A stretch of 64,000 bases of DNA from Henriciella sp. (GTDB lineage: Bacteria; Pseudomonadota; Alphaproteobacteria; Caulobacterales; Hyphomonadaceae): NCBI RefSeq assembly GCF_029936995.1, contig NZ_JAPYRE010000001.1:248001-312000 (forward strand), read 5' to 3'. Shown here piece after piece: positions 34,890-44,502 of the stretch. The notes beneath the pieces were generated by a model, which made no database searches, was not told where the DNA came from, and saw nothing but the letters and a program-made list of their open reading frames with translations. The stretch's first letter is position 1, and each line of letters opens with the position of its first letter. Made by a program: the position numbers and the translations under genes.

Positions 34890-35174
34890 CGGGATCGTCC
34901 TTGTTTGGTTATCTTATGTGACGCGCGCCTTCTGGCACGCTATCGAGTCGGAGGCAATATAACGGGATGCTTTGCAGGATGCGCGGGGGGATATAGCGGC
35001 GAAACGGCGCACTTTGTGCGGTGTTGTGGTGGTGTGGTCATGGTGCGCCAGCGGTCCGGCAGAAAGGCTTTCGGGCGAATCGGCACTTGAAATGCGCTCA
35101 CAGCTCGCGCATGGCAGGGCGCGCACGGGCCACAGGCGGCGTTTGCAGGCTTCAGACAGGATCCGGACGAGACA

Positions 35175-36032
35175 ATGAACGAGATGAAAACAGGCAGGAT
35201 CGCCTATCAGGGCGAAGCGGGCGCAAACTCACATATCGCCTGCAAGGAAACGTATCCGGAAATGGAGCCTGTCGCCTGCAAGACGTTCGAGGACGTTCTA
35301 TATGCCGTCGAGCGCGGCGAGGCCGATCTCGCCATGATCCCGGTGGAGAATACGATTGCCGGCCGGGTGGGGGACATCCACCACCTGCTGCCCGGCACCA
35401 CGCTGCACATGATTGGCGAGCACTTCATGCCGATCCGGTTCCAGCTGATGGCGCTGAAAGGCACGATGCTGGACGAGGTTAAGGTTGCCCATTCCCATAT
35501 CATGGCGCTTGGCCAGTGCCGGGCCTTCCTGCGGGAGAATGGCATCCAGGCCGTGATCGCTGCGGATACGGCCGGTGCGGCGCGTATCGTAGCGGAGACG
35601 GGTGATCCGTCCGTCGCCGCCATCGCGCCGGAACTGGCCGCCGAGGTGTATGGTCTCGACATCCTTGCCCGCAATATCGAGGACCATGACCACAACACGA
35701 CGCGCTTCGTCATCATGGCCCCGGAGCCGGTTGAGCATGACGCCACGGACGGTCCGACGATCACGTCCTTCCTGTTCCAGGTCCGCAATATCCCGGCCGC
35801 GCTCTACAAGGCGATGGGCGGATTTGCGACCAATGGCGTCAACATGACCAAGCTGGAAAGCTACCAGATCGACGGGTCTTTCACCGCGACCCAGTTTTAC
35901 GCCGAGATCGAGGGCCATCCGGATGAACGCCCGGTCCAGCTGGCGCTGGAAGAGCTTGGCTTCTTCTCCAGCTCGCTGAAGATCATCGGCGTCTTTTCCG
36001 GCGACCCGAAACGCTACAGCGCAGTGCGGTAA
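35175..36032 (+). CDS. pheA: Prephenate dehydratase
   Basis: Monofunctional enzyme making phenylpyruvate from prephenate in phenylalanine synthesis, 285 residues. The PDT domain covers about 1-180 with IAYQGEAGANSHIACKE, VPVENTIAGRVGDIHHLL-type core (IPVENTIAGRVGDIHHLL) and the conserved NTTRFVIM. A regulatory ACT domain follows (TSFLFQVRNIPAALYKAMGG, then VNMTKLESYQ with the ESRP-like phenylalanine site). No chorismate mutase domain is fused. ATG 35175 or 35184 may be the start. The 285 bases before it hold no recognisable gene or leader peptide. Confidence 0.94.
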   Translation: MNEMKTGRIAYQGEAGANSHIACKETYPEMEPVACKTFEDVLYAVERGEADLAMIPVENTIAGRVGDIHHLLPGTTLHMIGEHFMPIRFQLMALKGTMLDEVKVAHSHIMALGQCRAFLRENGIQAVIAADTAGAARIVAETGDPSVAAIAPELAAEVYGLDILARNIEDHDHNTTRFVIMAPEPVEHDATDGPTITSFLFQVRNIPAALYKAMGGFATNGVNMTKLESYQIDGSFTATQFYAEIEGHPDERPVQLALEELGFFSSSLKIIGVFSGDPKRYSAVR

Positions 36033-36042
36033 CAGGCCAGCC

Positions 36043-36972
36043 CTAGTGCTTCCAGACGATCTCGCTGTCTGAATAGCCCTGAAAATAGAGCGCGGCCGTC
36101 AGGTCCGTGACGGAAATTCCGCAGTGGGCCGCTTCGGCGACGACCGGTTTGGCGCGGTAGGCGATGCCGAGACCTGAGGCCTCGATCATGGCGAGGTCAT
36201 TGGCGCCATCACCCATGGCAAGCGTCTCTTCAGCCGACAGGCCGAGCTCTTTCATCTCCGTGTTTAGCGCGGCGAGCTTGGCTTCGCGCCCGAGAATCGG
36301 CTCACCGACCTTGCCGGTCAGCGCCTTGCCATTGTCGAGCAGCGTGTTGCCCTGATGGGTGTGAAAGCCAGCCATCTCCGCAATGCGGGAGGTGAAATAG
36401 GTGAAGCCGCCAGAAACGAGTACGCAGCGCGCGCCCTCGGCAGACATGGTGGCCACGAGTGTTTCCGCGCCGGGCATCAGCGTGATGCGCTCACGATGAC
36501 ACGTCTCCAGCGTCTCGAGGCCAAGCCCGTCCAGCATGCCCACGCGTTCTCGAAGCGCTTCCTCGAAATTCAGTTCGCCCTGCATGGCGCGTTCGGTGAT
36601 TGCGGAGATTTCTGCCTTAAGGCCGGCGAAATCGGCGAGTTCGTCAAGGCACTCCTGCTCGATAATGGTAGAATCCATGTCCGAGATAAGCAGTTTCTTC
36701 CGCCGGTTTGTGCTTGGGGAAACACAGATGTCCGCCTTGCCGGCGAAAATTGCCTCCAGCTGTTTGCGCAAAGGTTGCGGGTTCCTGGTGTCGACAGCCT
36801 GTTCGATGGCCGTGAAGTGTCCGTCACCACTCAGCATGCGGACTGGGCCGAAGTCTTTTGCATTTGCCTCACGCAGCGCGGATTCCAGCGTGTCGCCAAT
36901 GATTTGCAGGCTTTCTCCGCCGGGTGCCACAACTGTGACGACATGGCTGTAATCTGACGTTTTTTCATCCAT
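36043..36972 (-). CDS. serB: Phosphoserine phosphatase
   Basis: HAD phosphatase for the last step of serine synthesis, 309 residues. AAGGA lies eight bases before ATG 36972; the GTG six bases upstream is less likely. The nucleophile motif is LISDMDSTIIEQECLDE (D-x-D-x-T), motif II lies in CVLVSGGFTYF, and motif III/IV in ETLAMGDGANDLAMI. The N-terminal about 85 residues are an ACT-like or other regulatory region typical of alphaproteobacterial SerB. Divergent from miaA, as in several relatives. Confidence 0.95.
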   Translation of the reverse strand: MDEKTSDYSHVVTVVAPGGESLQIIGDTLESALREANAKDFGPVRMLSGDGHFTAIEQAVDTRNPQPLRKQLEAIFAGKADICVSPSTNRRKKLLISDMDSTIIEQECLDELADFAGLKAEISAITERAMQGELNFEEALRERVGMLDGLGLETLETCHRERITLMPGAETLVATMSAEGARCVLVSGGFTYFTSRIAEMAGFHTHQGNTLLDNGKALTGKVGEPILGREAKLAALNTEMKELGLSAEETLAMGDGANDLAMIEASGLGIAYRAKPVVAEAAHCGISVTDLTAALYFQGYSDSEIVWKH

Positions 36973-37020
36973 TGACACTGTCCTTACTTAACCTCGGGCC
37001 CCAAACCTCTTAATTGCTAA

Positions 37021-37953
37021 ATGATGAGACCTGCAATCCTGATCCATGGGCCAACCGCCAGCGGCAAGACAGACCTCTCCATTCAGATTGCCCGAAAGAT
37101 CAATGGCGAGATCGTCAATGCGGATTCCATGCAGGTCTACCGCGAATTGAATGTCATCTCCGCGCGCCCCAGCGAAGCCGAGATGGATGGGGTGGCGCAC
37201 CACCTGTTCGGACACGTCCCGGTCAGCGAGAGGTTTTCCACCGGCGAATGGCTGGAACAGGCGCGTCCGGTCATCGAGGATATCCAGAAGCGCGGCAAGA
37301 CGGCTGTCGTGGTTGGCGGTACTGGGCTTTACCTGCTGGCGCTGACACAAGGCCTGTCGGAAATCCCGCCCGTGCCGGAGGAAACCCGGCATGAGGTTCT
37401 CGAGATCGCCAAGGCGGACGGGGTGCGCGGTCTCAAGATCCGGTTACAGTCGGTCGACCCGGACGCGGCGGCCCGCATTGACGACAATGACCGTCAGCGT
37501 CTTTCGAGGGCCTACGAGGTCTGGCTCGCCACGGGCAAACCGCTCACGAGCTTCCAGAACCAGCGCTCCAAGCCGGTCCTCAACAATGATGAATGGCTGG
37601 GTGTCGCCCTGACGCCGCCGCGCGCCAAACTCTATGCCCGCATCGACAAGCGCTTCGAGGGGATGCTCATGGAGGGGGCTATGGAAGAGGCGCGAAAGCT
37701 GGTCGCCCTCGGCATCGATCCCGAGCTTCCGGCGATGAAGGCCCACGGCATGCCGTGGCTGTCTGCCTTCATTCGTGGCGAGATAGATGCAAACACCGCG
37801 GCCGAGAATGCCAAGCGCGATACGCGCCGCTATGCCAAGCGGCAGTTTACCTGGATCGGGCGGCAATTTCCGTTCTGGCCGCGTATTCCGTCTGCGGAGC
37901 TTTCCGTCCGGATGAGGGTTGTTTCTGCCCTTTACAAGGAGGTTGACCGCTAA
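37021..37953 (+). CDS. miaA: tRNA dimethylallyltransferase
   Basis: Prenylates A37 of tRNAs reading U-starting codons, 310 residues. The P-loop is HGPTASGKTDLSIQI, followed by IVNADSMQVYRELNVI and HHLFGHVPVSERFS. The later GTGLYLLALTQGL and the C-terminal RRYAKRQFTWIG stretch are diagnostic. ATG 37021 or 37024 starts it. In enteric bacteria the modification affects attenuation at leader peptides, an interesting link with the ilv leader directly downstream, though only proximity supports it here. Confidence 0.95.
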   Translation: MMRPAILIHGPTASGKTDLSIQIARKINGEIVNADSMQVYRELNVISARPSEAEMDGVAHHLFGHVPVSERFSTGEWLEQARPVIEDIQKRGKTAVVVGGTGLYLLALTQGLSEIPPVPEETRHEVLEIAKADGVRGLKIRLQSVDPDAAARIDDNDRQRLSRAYEVWLATGKPLTSFQNQRSKPVLNNDEWLGVALTPPRAKLYARIDKRFEGMLMEGAMEEARKLVALGIDPELPAMKAHGMPWLSAFIRGEIDANTAAENAKRDTRRYAKRQFTWIGRQFPFWPRIPSAELSVRMRVVSALYKEVDR

Positions 37954-37997
37954 GCTGAGGCAGGTTATGCCCCATTTGCGATTTGGAGGAAACAGCC

Positions 37998-38039
37998 TTG
38001 CGCCAGCAGAAGGTCGTCGTACTTATTGGTCACCCGTGA
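37998..38039 (+). CDS. Leader peptide of the ilvBNC operon
   Basis: Thirteen codons starting with TTG, preceded by GGAGG with a spacing of eight bases. The peptide is MRQQKVVVLIGHP, containing a run Val-Val-Val-Leu-Ile, the three branched-chain amino acids whose synthesis the downstream operon serves. The stop TGA lies at 38037-38039, inside the first arm of a long hairpin. This is the design of ribosome-mediated attenuation leaders. No annotated protein is expected from databases because of its size and TTG start. Confidence 0.8.
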   Translation: MRQQKVVVLIGHP

Positions 38040-38104
38040 CTGACATCTGAGATGTCGGCACGGGTGCGTATGGAAGGGTCTCAAACGAGGCCCTTTTTTC
38101 TTTT
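38031..38104 (+). terminator. Attenuator hairpins before ilvB
   Basis: First hairpin 38031-38066: CACCCGTG pairs with CACGGGTG and, inside, GACATC with GATGTC around TGA. Second hairpin 38074-38095: AAGGGTCTC, loop AAAC, GAGGCCCTT, followed by a T-run (38094-38099 then TTTT), an intrinsic terminator 40 bases before the ilvB start. A possible antiterminator pair is TGAGAT (38048-38053) with GTCTCA (38078-38083). Arrangement of the pause, terminator and antiterminator is inferred. Confidence 0.85.
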
Positions 38105-38145
38105 CAGGTCGCAGGAAAAACGAAAACGGATTGAACGAGACAGTC

Positions 38146-39924
38146 ATGGATACCCAGACCCTTACAGAGACAGATACCGATGCCCGCCAGATGACCGGCG
38201 CAGACATCGTCATTGCTGCGCTGAAGGAGCAGGGGGTCGACGTAATGTTCGGCTACCCTGGCGGGGCGGTGCTACCGATCTATGACGCGATCTATTCAGA
38301 ACCCTCGATCCGCCATGTGCTGGTGCGCCATGAACAGGGCGCAGGCCATGCCGCGGAAGGGTATGCCCGTTCGACGGGAAAGTGCGGCGTGGCGCTCGTC
38401 ACCTCCGGGCCGGGCGCGACCAACATGGTCACGCCGATCACTGATGCGATGATGGATTCCATTCCGATGGTGGTCATTTCCGGCCAGGTCCCGACCCACC
38501 TGATTGGCACGGATGCCTTCCAGGAGTGCGACACGGTCGGTATCACGCGCTGCTGCGCCAAGCACAATTACCTCGTCACGGACGTGGAAGACCTGGCGCG
38601 CACGGTTCATGAGGCCTTCCTGATCGCGACCTCCGGACGGCCCGGTCCCGTGGTCATCGACATTCCGAAAGACGTCCAGTTCTCGACCGGGACCTATATC
38701 GGCAAGGAAGGCGTCTACAAGCCGACCTACCAGCCGAAGACCGAGCCTGCCCCGCAGGCCATTCGGGATGTGCTGGAGTTGATGAAGACGGCGCGCCGGC
38801 CGCTCTTCTATACAGGTGGTGGCGTCATCAATTCCGGGCCGGAAGCTTCGACCCTGCTGCGTGAACTTCAGGCCGCGACCGGCTTTCCCGTGACCTCGAC
38901 ACTCATGGGGCTCGGTGCGTTCCCGGCAAGCCACCCAGACTGGCTCGGCATGGTCGGCATGCACGGGGCCTATGAAGCGAACAATGCCATGCATGATTGC
39001 GACCTGATGATCTGTATCGGTGCGCGCTTCGATGACCGGGTGACGGGCAAGATTTCTGCCTTTTCGCCTGGCTCGAAAAAGGTCCATATCGACATCGACC
39101 CGTCTTCCATCAACAAGATCATCCGGGTGGACGTGCCGGTCGTTGCCGATTGCAGGAATGCCATGCAGGCCATGCTCGATGGCTGGAAAGAGATGGCGGG
39201 CGAGACGCCGGACCTGTCGGGCTGGAAAGCCCAGATCGATACGTGGCGCGCGCGCGACTGTTTCGCCTATCCGCCGAATGAGGGCTCGATCCGTCCGCAA
39301 TACGCCGTCCAGCGCCTGTATGAGCTGACAAAGGCCCGCGATACCTACATCACGACCGAGGTCGGCCAGCACCAGATGTGGGCGGCACAATACTATCACT
39401 TCGAGGAACCGAACCGCTGGATGACGAGCGGCGGGCTCGGCACGATGGGCTATGGCCTTCCCGCAGCCGTCGGTGTGCAGGCGGCCCATCCAGACAGCCT
39501 CGTCATCGACATTGCCGGGGAGGCTTCCGTCCAGATGGTGATGCAGGAAATCTCCACCGCCGTTCAGCACAAGCTGCCCGTCAAGATCTTCATCCTCAAC
39601 AATGAGTGGATGGGCATGGTGCGTCAGTGGCAGGAGCTTCTGCATGGCGAGCGCTATTCGCACTCATACTCGGAAAGCCTGCCGGACTTCGTGAAGCTCG
39701 CGGAAGCCTATGGCGCGCATGGCATCCAGTGCAGCGAGCCGGGTGAACTCGACGCGAAGATCATCGAAATGATCGACCATGACGGGCCGGTGATCTTCGA
39801 CTGCCTGGTCACGAAGGCGGAGAACTGCTTCCCGATGATCCCGTCGGGCGCGGCGCACAATGAGATGATTCTCGGTAGCATCTCCGGGGATGAAATCGAC
39901 GAGGAAGGCCGTAAGCTGGTCTAG
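38146..39924 (+). CDS. ilvB: Acetolactate synthase large subunit
   Basis: Thiamine-diphosphate enzyme catalysing the first common step of Val/Leu/Ile synthesis; 592 residues from ATG 38146. Visible are [16 protein letters not shown] with the substrate loop, [18 protein letters not shown] carrying the catalytic Glu, [19 protein letters not shown], and [19 protein letters not shown]. The thiamine-phosphate motif that is usually Gly-Asp-Gly/Ala reads IAGEASVQM here, with Glu in place of Asp (codon 39520-39522). The terminal part includes [16 protein letters not shown]. First gene of the attenuated ilv operon. Confidence 0.95.
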   Translation: MDTQTLTETDTDARQMTGADIVIAALKEQGVDVMFGYPGGAVLPIYDAIYSEPSIRHVLVRHEQGAGHAAEGYARSTGKCGVALVTSGPGATNMVTPITDAMMDSIPMVVISGQVPTHLIGTDAFQECDTVGITRCCAKHNYLVTDVEDLARTVHEAFLIATSGRPGPVVIDIPKDVQFSTGTYIGKEGVYKPTYQPKTEPAPQAIRDVLELMKTARRPLFYTGGGVINSGPEASTLLRELQAATGFPVTSTLMGLGAFPASHPDWLGMVGMHGAYEANNAMHDCDLMICIGARFDDRVTGKISAFSPGSKKVHIDIDPSSINKIIRVDVPVVADCRNAMQAMLDGWKEMAGETPDLSGWKAQIDTWRARDCFAYPPNEGSIRPQYAVQRLYELTKARDTYITTEVGQHQMWAAQYYHFEEPNRWMTSGGLGTMGYGLPAAVGVQAAHPDSLVIDIAGEASVQMVMQEISTAVQHKLPVKIFILNNEWMGMVRQWQELLHGERYSHSYSESLPDFVKLAEAYGAHGIQCSEPGELDAKIIEMIDHDGPVIFDCLVTKAENCFPMIPSGAAHNEMILGSISGDEIDEEGRKLV

Positions 39925-39952
39925 CCCGGCTGTCGCTAAGGAGATGACTTTC

Positions 39953-40504
39953 ATGAGCCGCGAACCGATCCCTGCAAGCGCCTATGACATGGACCATGAG
40001 GAGGAAGCCGAGGAGCGTCGGACCCTCGCCGTGCTTGTCGACAATGAACCGGGTGTACTCGGCCGTGTGGTCGGGCTCTTCTCCGCACGCGGCTACAACA
40101 TCGAGAGCCTGACGGTGGCCGAGGTGGATCGCGACAAGCACCGCTCGCGCATCACCATCGTCACCACCGGCACCGCCCACATGCTGGAGCAGATCGAGGC
40201 ACAGCTGTTGCGGCTCGTGCCCGTGGCGAGCGTCATCGACATCACGAAGTCGAAGCGCGGCATCGAGCGCGAGCTGGCGCTGGTCAAGGTCGCCGGGACC
40301 GGGGACAAGCGCGTCGAGGCGCTGCGCATTGGTGAGATCTTCCGCGCGCACGTCATCGATACGACGAATGAGAGCTTCATCTTCGAGGTCACCGGCACCT
40401 CGGAGAAGATCGACCAGTTCAGCGAACTCATGGACCCGCTCGGGCTTGTAGAAGTCAGCCGCACCGGCGTGCTGTCGATCAAGCGCGGCAAGGAGGCGGG
40501 ATGA
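39953..40504 (+). CDS. ilvN: Acetolactate synthase small (regulatory) subunit
   Basis: Regulatory subunit giving valine feedback control and full activity, 183 residues. AAGGAGA is 9-10 bases before ATG 39953. The N-terminal ACT domain is ERRTLAVLVDNEPGVLGRVV followed by FSARGYNIESLTVAEVD, and the C-terminal domain begins after KSKRGIERELALVKV. It ends in TGA overlapping the ATG of the unknown gene (ATGA at 40501-40504). The symbol ilvH is equally used. Confidence 0.94.
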   Translation: MSREPIPASAYDMDHEEEAEERRTLAVLVDNEPGVLGRVVGLFSARGYNIESLTVAEVDRDKHRSRITIVTTGTAHMLEQIEAQLLRLVPVASVIDITKSKRGIERELALVKVAGTGDKRVEALRIGEIFRAHVIDTTNESFIFEVTGTSEKIDQFSELMDPLGLVEVSRTGVLSIKRGKEAG

Positions 40505-41010
40505 ACGATGGTAAAATGACGGCTCTACTTTCGAGCTACAGACCAGCAAATTCTTTGGCGCTTAGCCTCTTTTCGATGACCGAAGCCGTTTTTCCGGCTG
40601 AATGGAACAATGAGGTATCGGAGCTCTTTGTGCGTGACTTGGTTTCGTTTTCAGTCCACGCGAGGCGTTTGGTTCAAAATACCAGTTTGAAAAACGAACA
40701 ACTCATTGTTGAGCGCCCATACCATAATCCTCAGTACACGCGACAAGTGAATTGGCTTGATCGGTTCGATTTCGCAACCAATCGGATCATTCACTACGTT
40801 AATCTTGAGGTCGACTATGTCGAAACTGTTCAACGGCAGCGTTTCAAGGGCACGACGAGAAATCACGCTCCTTTTTCAGTTCGCGTCACCACGAAAGATT
40901 TTCCTGAGAAAGCAGACATCAACGTCAATGGAATGGCGTTGGTATTTCTCACCAACATCAAACCATTTTTGCAAAGTTCATTCCCCGCATTGGCGGGCAT
41001 CAAGGAGTAA
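40501..41010 (+). CDS. Hypothetical AT-rich gene inserted between ilvN and ilvC
   Basis: A 169-residue protein that I do not recognise. Its ATG overlaps the ilvN stop (ATGA), with AAGGAGG at 40490-40496 as ribosome site, and its stop lies six bases before ilvC. By hand count it has about 46% GC (235 of 510 bases), against about 60% or more in the flanking ilv genes, and uses rare codons such as TTT, AAA and ATA-type ones. Segments include LSSYRPANSLALSLFS, VNWLDRFDFATNRIIHYVNLEV and KADINVNGMALVFLTNIKPF; no membrane helix and no known motif are seen. The downstream SD of ilvC (AAGGAG, 41002-41007) is embedded in its last codons. It looks like an acquired gene that was fitted in frame into the operon. 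Confidence 0.78.
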   Translation: MNDGKMTALLSSYRPANSLALSLFSMTEAVFPAEWNNEVSELFVRDLVSFSVHARRLVQNTSLKNEQLIVERPYHNPQYTRQVNWLDRFDFATNRIIHYVNLEVDYVETVQRQRFKGTTRNHAPFSVRVTTKDFPEKADINVNGMALVFLTNIKPFLQSSFPALAGIKE

Positions 41011-42304
<1,294 letters not shown>

Positions 42305-42420
42305 ACACTTCGTCCACACCCGGCCTGAATTCTGCCTGAATGGCGAATTAAACATCCTTGTGTTGTGCGCGAGCGCCTGCACGGCAATATCTCCATGGCT
42401 GACCCAAAGGATGTGACCGG

Positions 42421-42837
42421 ATGAAAACCCTAATTGCTGCTGCCACACTGCCATTCCTCATGGCACCTCTGGCCTTCGCGGAGGGAGATGTGACGCCCGG
42501 CCTCTGGTCTTATGAGGCAACCACCGCCCTCGGGCCGATCCCGATGCGCGATCGGGGCACGCATTGTGTCGATCAGGAGATGGCCCGGGCCTCTTATGAG
42601 AGCCTGCTCAATGACATCAATCCGAATTGCCGGGTCACGAGCGGCGGCCAGGAGAGCGATGGCTACCATTTCACGCTTCGCTGCACCGGTGGGCCTGACG
42701 GTGAACTGACCGGCCGCCTGGTCACAGGGGCATCGGATGCAAACCTCAGTGCCACGGGCTGGACCGGCACAGCAGACAGCCGCGTGCCGGTCATCATCTC
42801 CGCGTCCGCGACGAAGCTAAGCCCGTCCTGTTCCTGA
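42421..42837 (+). CDS. DUF3617 family periplasmic protein
   Basis: A 138-residue exported protein. The signal peptide (about 1-20) ends PLAFAEG. The mature part opens TPGLWSYEATTALGPIPM and has Cys residues in THCVDQEM, PNCRVTSG and TLRCTGG, matching DUF3617 (G-x-W pattern after the signal, paired Cys). The family has no known biochemical role. Its own SD is weak; the 117 bases before it show no gene. It is not part of the ilv or zwf groups. Confidence 0.78.
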   Translation: MKTLIAAATLPFLMAPLAFAEGDVTPGLWSYEATTALGPIPMRDRGTHCVDQEMARASYESLLNDINPNCRVTSGGQESDGYHFTLRCTGGPDGELTGRLVTGASDANLSATGWTGTADSRVPVIISASATKLSPSCS

Positions 42838-42893
42838 CACCTTCCTGTATTATCAAAAAACCGGACCCGCTGGCTTGCAAAGCGCCTCACTTG

Positions 42894-42907
42894 TGGTAGC
42901 GCTAACA
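42894..42907. promoter_or_regulatory. Candidate LacI-type operator before zwf
   Basis: TGGTAGC GCTAACA is a 14-base near-palindrome (half-sites TGGTAGC and TGTTAGC, six of seven equal) with the central CpG usual for LacI-family sites. It lies 126 bases before zwf. It sits between a possible -35 TTGTGG (42891-42896) and -10 TATTTC (42914-42919) spaced 17 bases, which would fit repression. The regulator gene is not in the window. Confidence 0.5.
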
Positions 42908-43032
42908 AGACAATATTTCTAGTATCTGGCGGTCAGCGTTGCGCACAGGACAGGCAGATGAGGACTGTCTGGTGAAGATCGCCTGTCTTCGCTTTGACAC
43001 CGGTATATGGGCCACATACAGACTTGGGGAAC

Positions 43033-44502
43033 ATGGCAAAATTCATACCCGTCGATACATTCGACATCGTCATTTTCGGAGGCACGGGGGACCTGTCGCG
43101 GCGCAAGCTGCTGCCGGCGCTCTACCATCGTTTCGTTGACGGGCAGATCCCGGAAGCCTCCCGTATCGTCGGGGTCTCGCGCAGTGAGTTGAGCGATGCA
43201 GACTTCCGCAGCCTCGCGCGCGATGCCTGCAAGACGTCCACTGGAGAGGATTTCGATGCGAAAGCCTGGACGCAGTTCGAAAAGCTTCTTTCCTATGCCT
43301 GCCTCGACGCAACCAAAGAGGACGCCGACTGGGAGGCGCTGACATCGCGCTTGAGCGATGACGACCGCCCGTCGATATTCTATCTTGCGGTCACGCCGAA
43401 AATCTACGTTCCCATTTGCCAGGCCATCGGCAAGGCAGGGCTTGCAAAGGGGGATGCGCGCCTCGTGCTGGAAAAGCCGATCGGAACCGACCTTGAGTCC
43501 GCAAAGGCAATCAATGCCGGGGTCGGCGCGGTGTTCAGCGAGGACCGCATCTACCGGATCGATCATTATCTCGGCAAGGAAACCGTCCAGAACCTGCTGG
43601 TCCTGCGTTTCGGCAATACACTGTTCGAACCGCTCTGGAACCGCACGGCCATCGATCATATCCAGATCACGGTCGCAGAGGATGTCGGCGTCGGTGACCG
43701 GGCAGGCTATTATGACAGTGCCGGTGCGGTCCGCGACATGGTGCAGAACCATCTGCTTCAGCTGCTCTGTCTGATTGCGATGGAACCACCGAACTCCATC
43801 GAGGCGGATGAAATCCGTACCGAGAAGATCAAGGTGCTGAACGCGCTGCGGCCTGTCCGCTCCAAATATGCCGGGCGGGACACTGTACGCGCGCAATACG
43901 GGCCGGGTACCGTCAATGGAGAGCAGGTTAAAGGCTATCTCGAGGAGCTTGATGAAGGCGAAAGTGGCACCGAGACCTTCGTTGCGCTTAAAGCCTGGGT
44001 CGATAACTGGCGCTGGTCGCGGGTGCCGTTCTATCTGCGCACCGGCAAGCGGATGCGCTCTCGCCACTCGGAGATCGTGGTGCAGTTCCGCGAAGCCCCG
44101 CATGCGATGTTCGGCGAGGACCAGGCCCATTCCAACCGGCTGATCATTCGTCTGCAACCGGATGAGGGCGTGCAGCTCTATGTCCAGATTAAGGAGCCGG
44201 GACCGGGCGGCCTGCGTGTCCAGTCCCTGCCATTGAACCTCTCTTATGCCGAGACGTTTCAGGTGCGTTATCCGGACGCCTATGAGCGTCTGCTGATGGA
44301 CGTCGTGCGCGGCAATCTCGCCCTCTTCATGCGACGTGAGGAAGTCGAGGAAGCGTGGGAGTGGGTCGACGGGCTGCTGGAAGCCTGGGACGACGCCAAG
44401 GTGCCGATGCGCACCTATTCCGCCGGGCTTGAGGATGGCCCGGTCGAGTCCCGCATGTTGCTGCGTGAGGATGACCGCGACTGGTGGAGCAATGGAAAAT
44501 GA
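43033..44502 (+). CDS. zwf: Glucose-6-phosphate 1-dehydrogenase
   Basis: First enzyme of the Entner-Doudoroff and pentose-phosphate routes, 489 residues from ATG 43033 (GGGGA close before it). Seen are FDIVIFGGTGDLSRRKLLPA (cofactor loop), RLVLEKPIGTDLESA, and the active-site signature RIDHYLGKETVQNLLVLRF with the catalytic His. The remainder aligns through to TYSAGLEDGP. It is the head of zwf-edd-glk-eda; its stop overlaps the edd start (ATGA). Confidence 0.97.
   Translation: MAKFIPVDTFDIVIFGGTGDLSRRKLLPALYHRFVDGQIPEASRIVGVSRSELSDADFRSLARDACKTSTGEDFDAKAWTQFEKLLSYACLDATKEDADWEALTSRLSDDDRPSIFYLAVTPKIYVPICQAIGKAGLAKGDARLVLEKPIGTDLESAKAINAGVGAVFSEDRIYRIDHYLGKETVQNLLVLRFGNTLFEPLWNRTAIDHIQITVAEDVGVGDRAGYYDSAGAVRDMVQNHLLQLLCLIAMEPPNSIEADEIRTEKIKVLNALRPVRSKYAGRDTVRAQYGPGTVNGEQVKGYLEELDEGESGTETFVALKAWVDNWRWSRVPFYLRTGKRMRSRHSEIVVQFREAPHAMFGEDQAHSNRLIIRLQPDEGVQLYVQIKEPGPGGLRVQSLPLNLSYAETFQVRYPDAYERLLMDVVRGNLALFMRREEVEEAWEWVDGLLEAWDDAKVPMRTYSAGLEDGPVESRMLLREDDRDWWSNGK

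Noticed and set aside
37967-38050. ATG frame MPHLRFGGNS... overlapping the ilv leader
   Set aside because: No ribosome site at the ATG and no branched-chain codon run; the TTG frame with GGAGG is far better.
38296-39663. 455-codon open frame on the strand opposite ilvB
   Set aside because: It is the shadow of a high-GC gene: rich in Arg, His, Gly and Asp, no known domain, no ribosome site, and ilvB is certain on the other strand.
42919-44157. 412-codon open frame opposite zwf
   Set aside because: Antisense shadow with no domain; zwf motifs on the plus strand are unequivocal.
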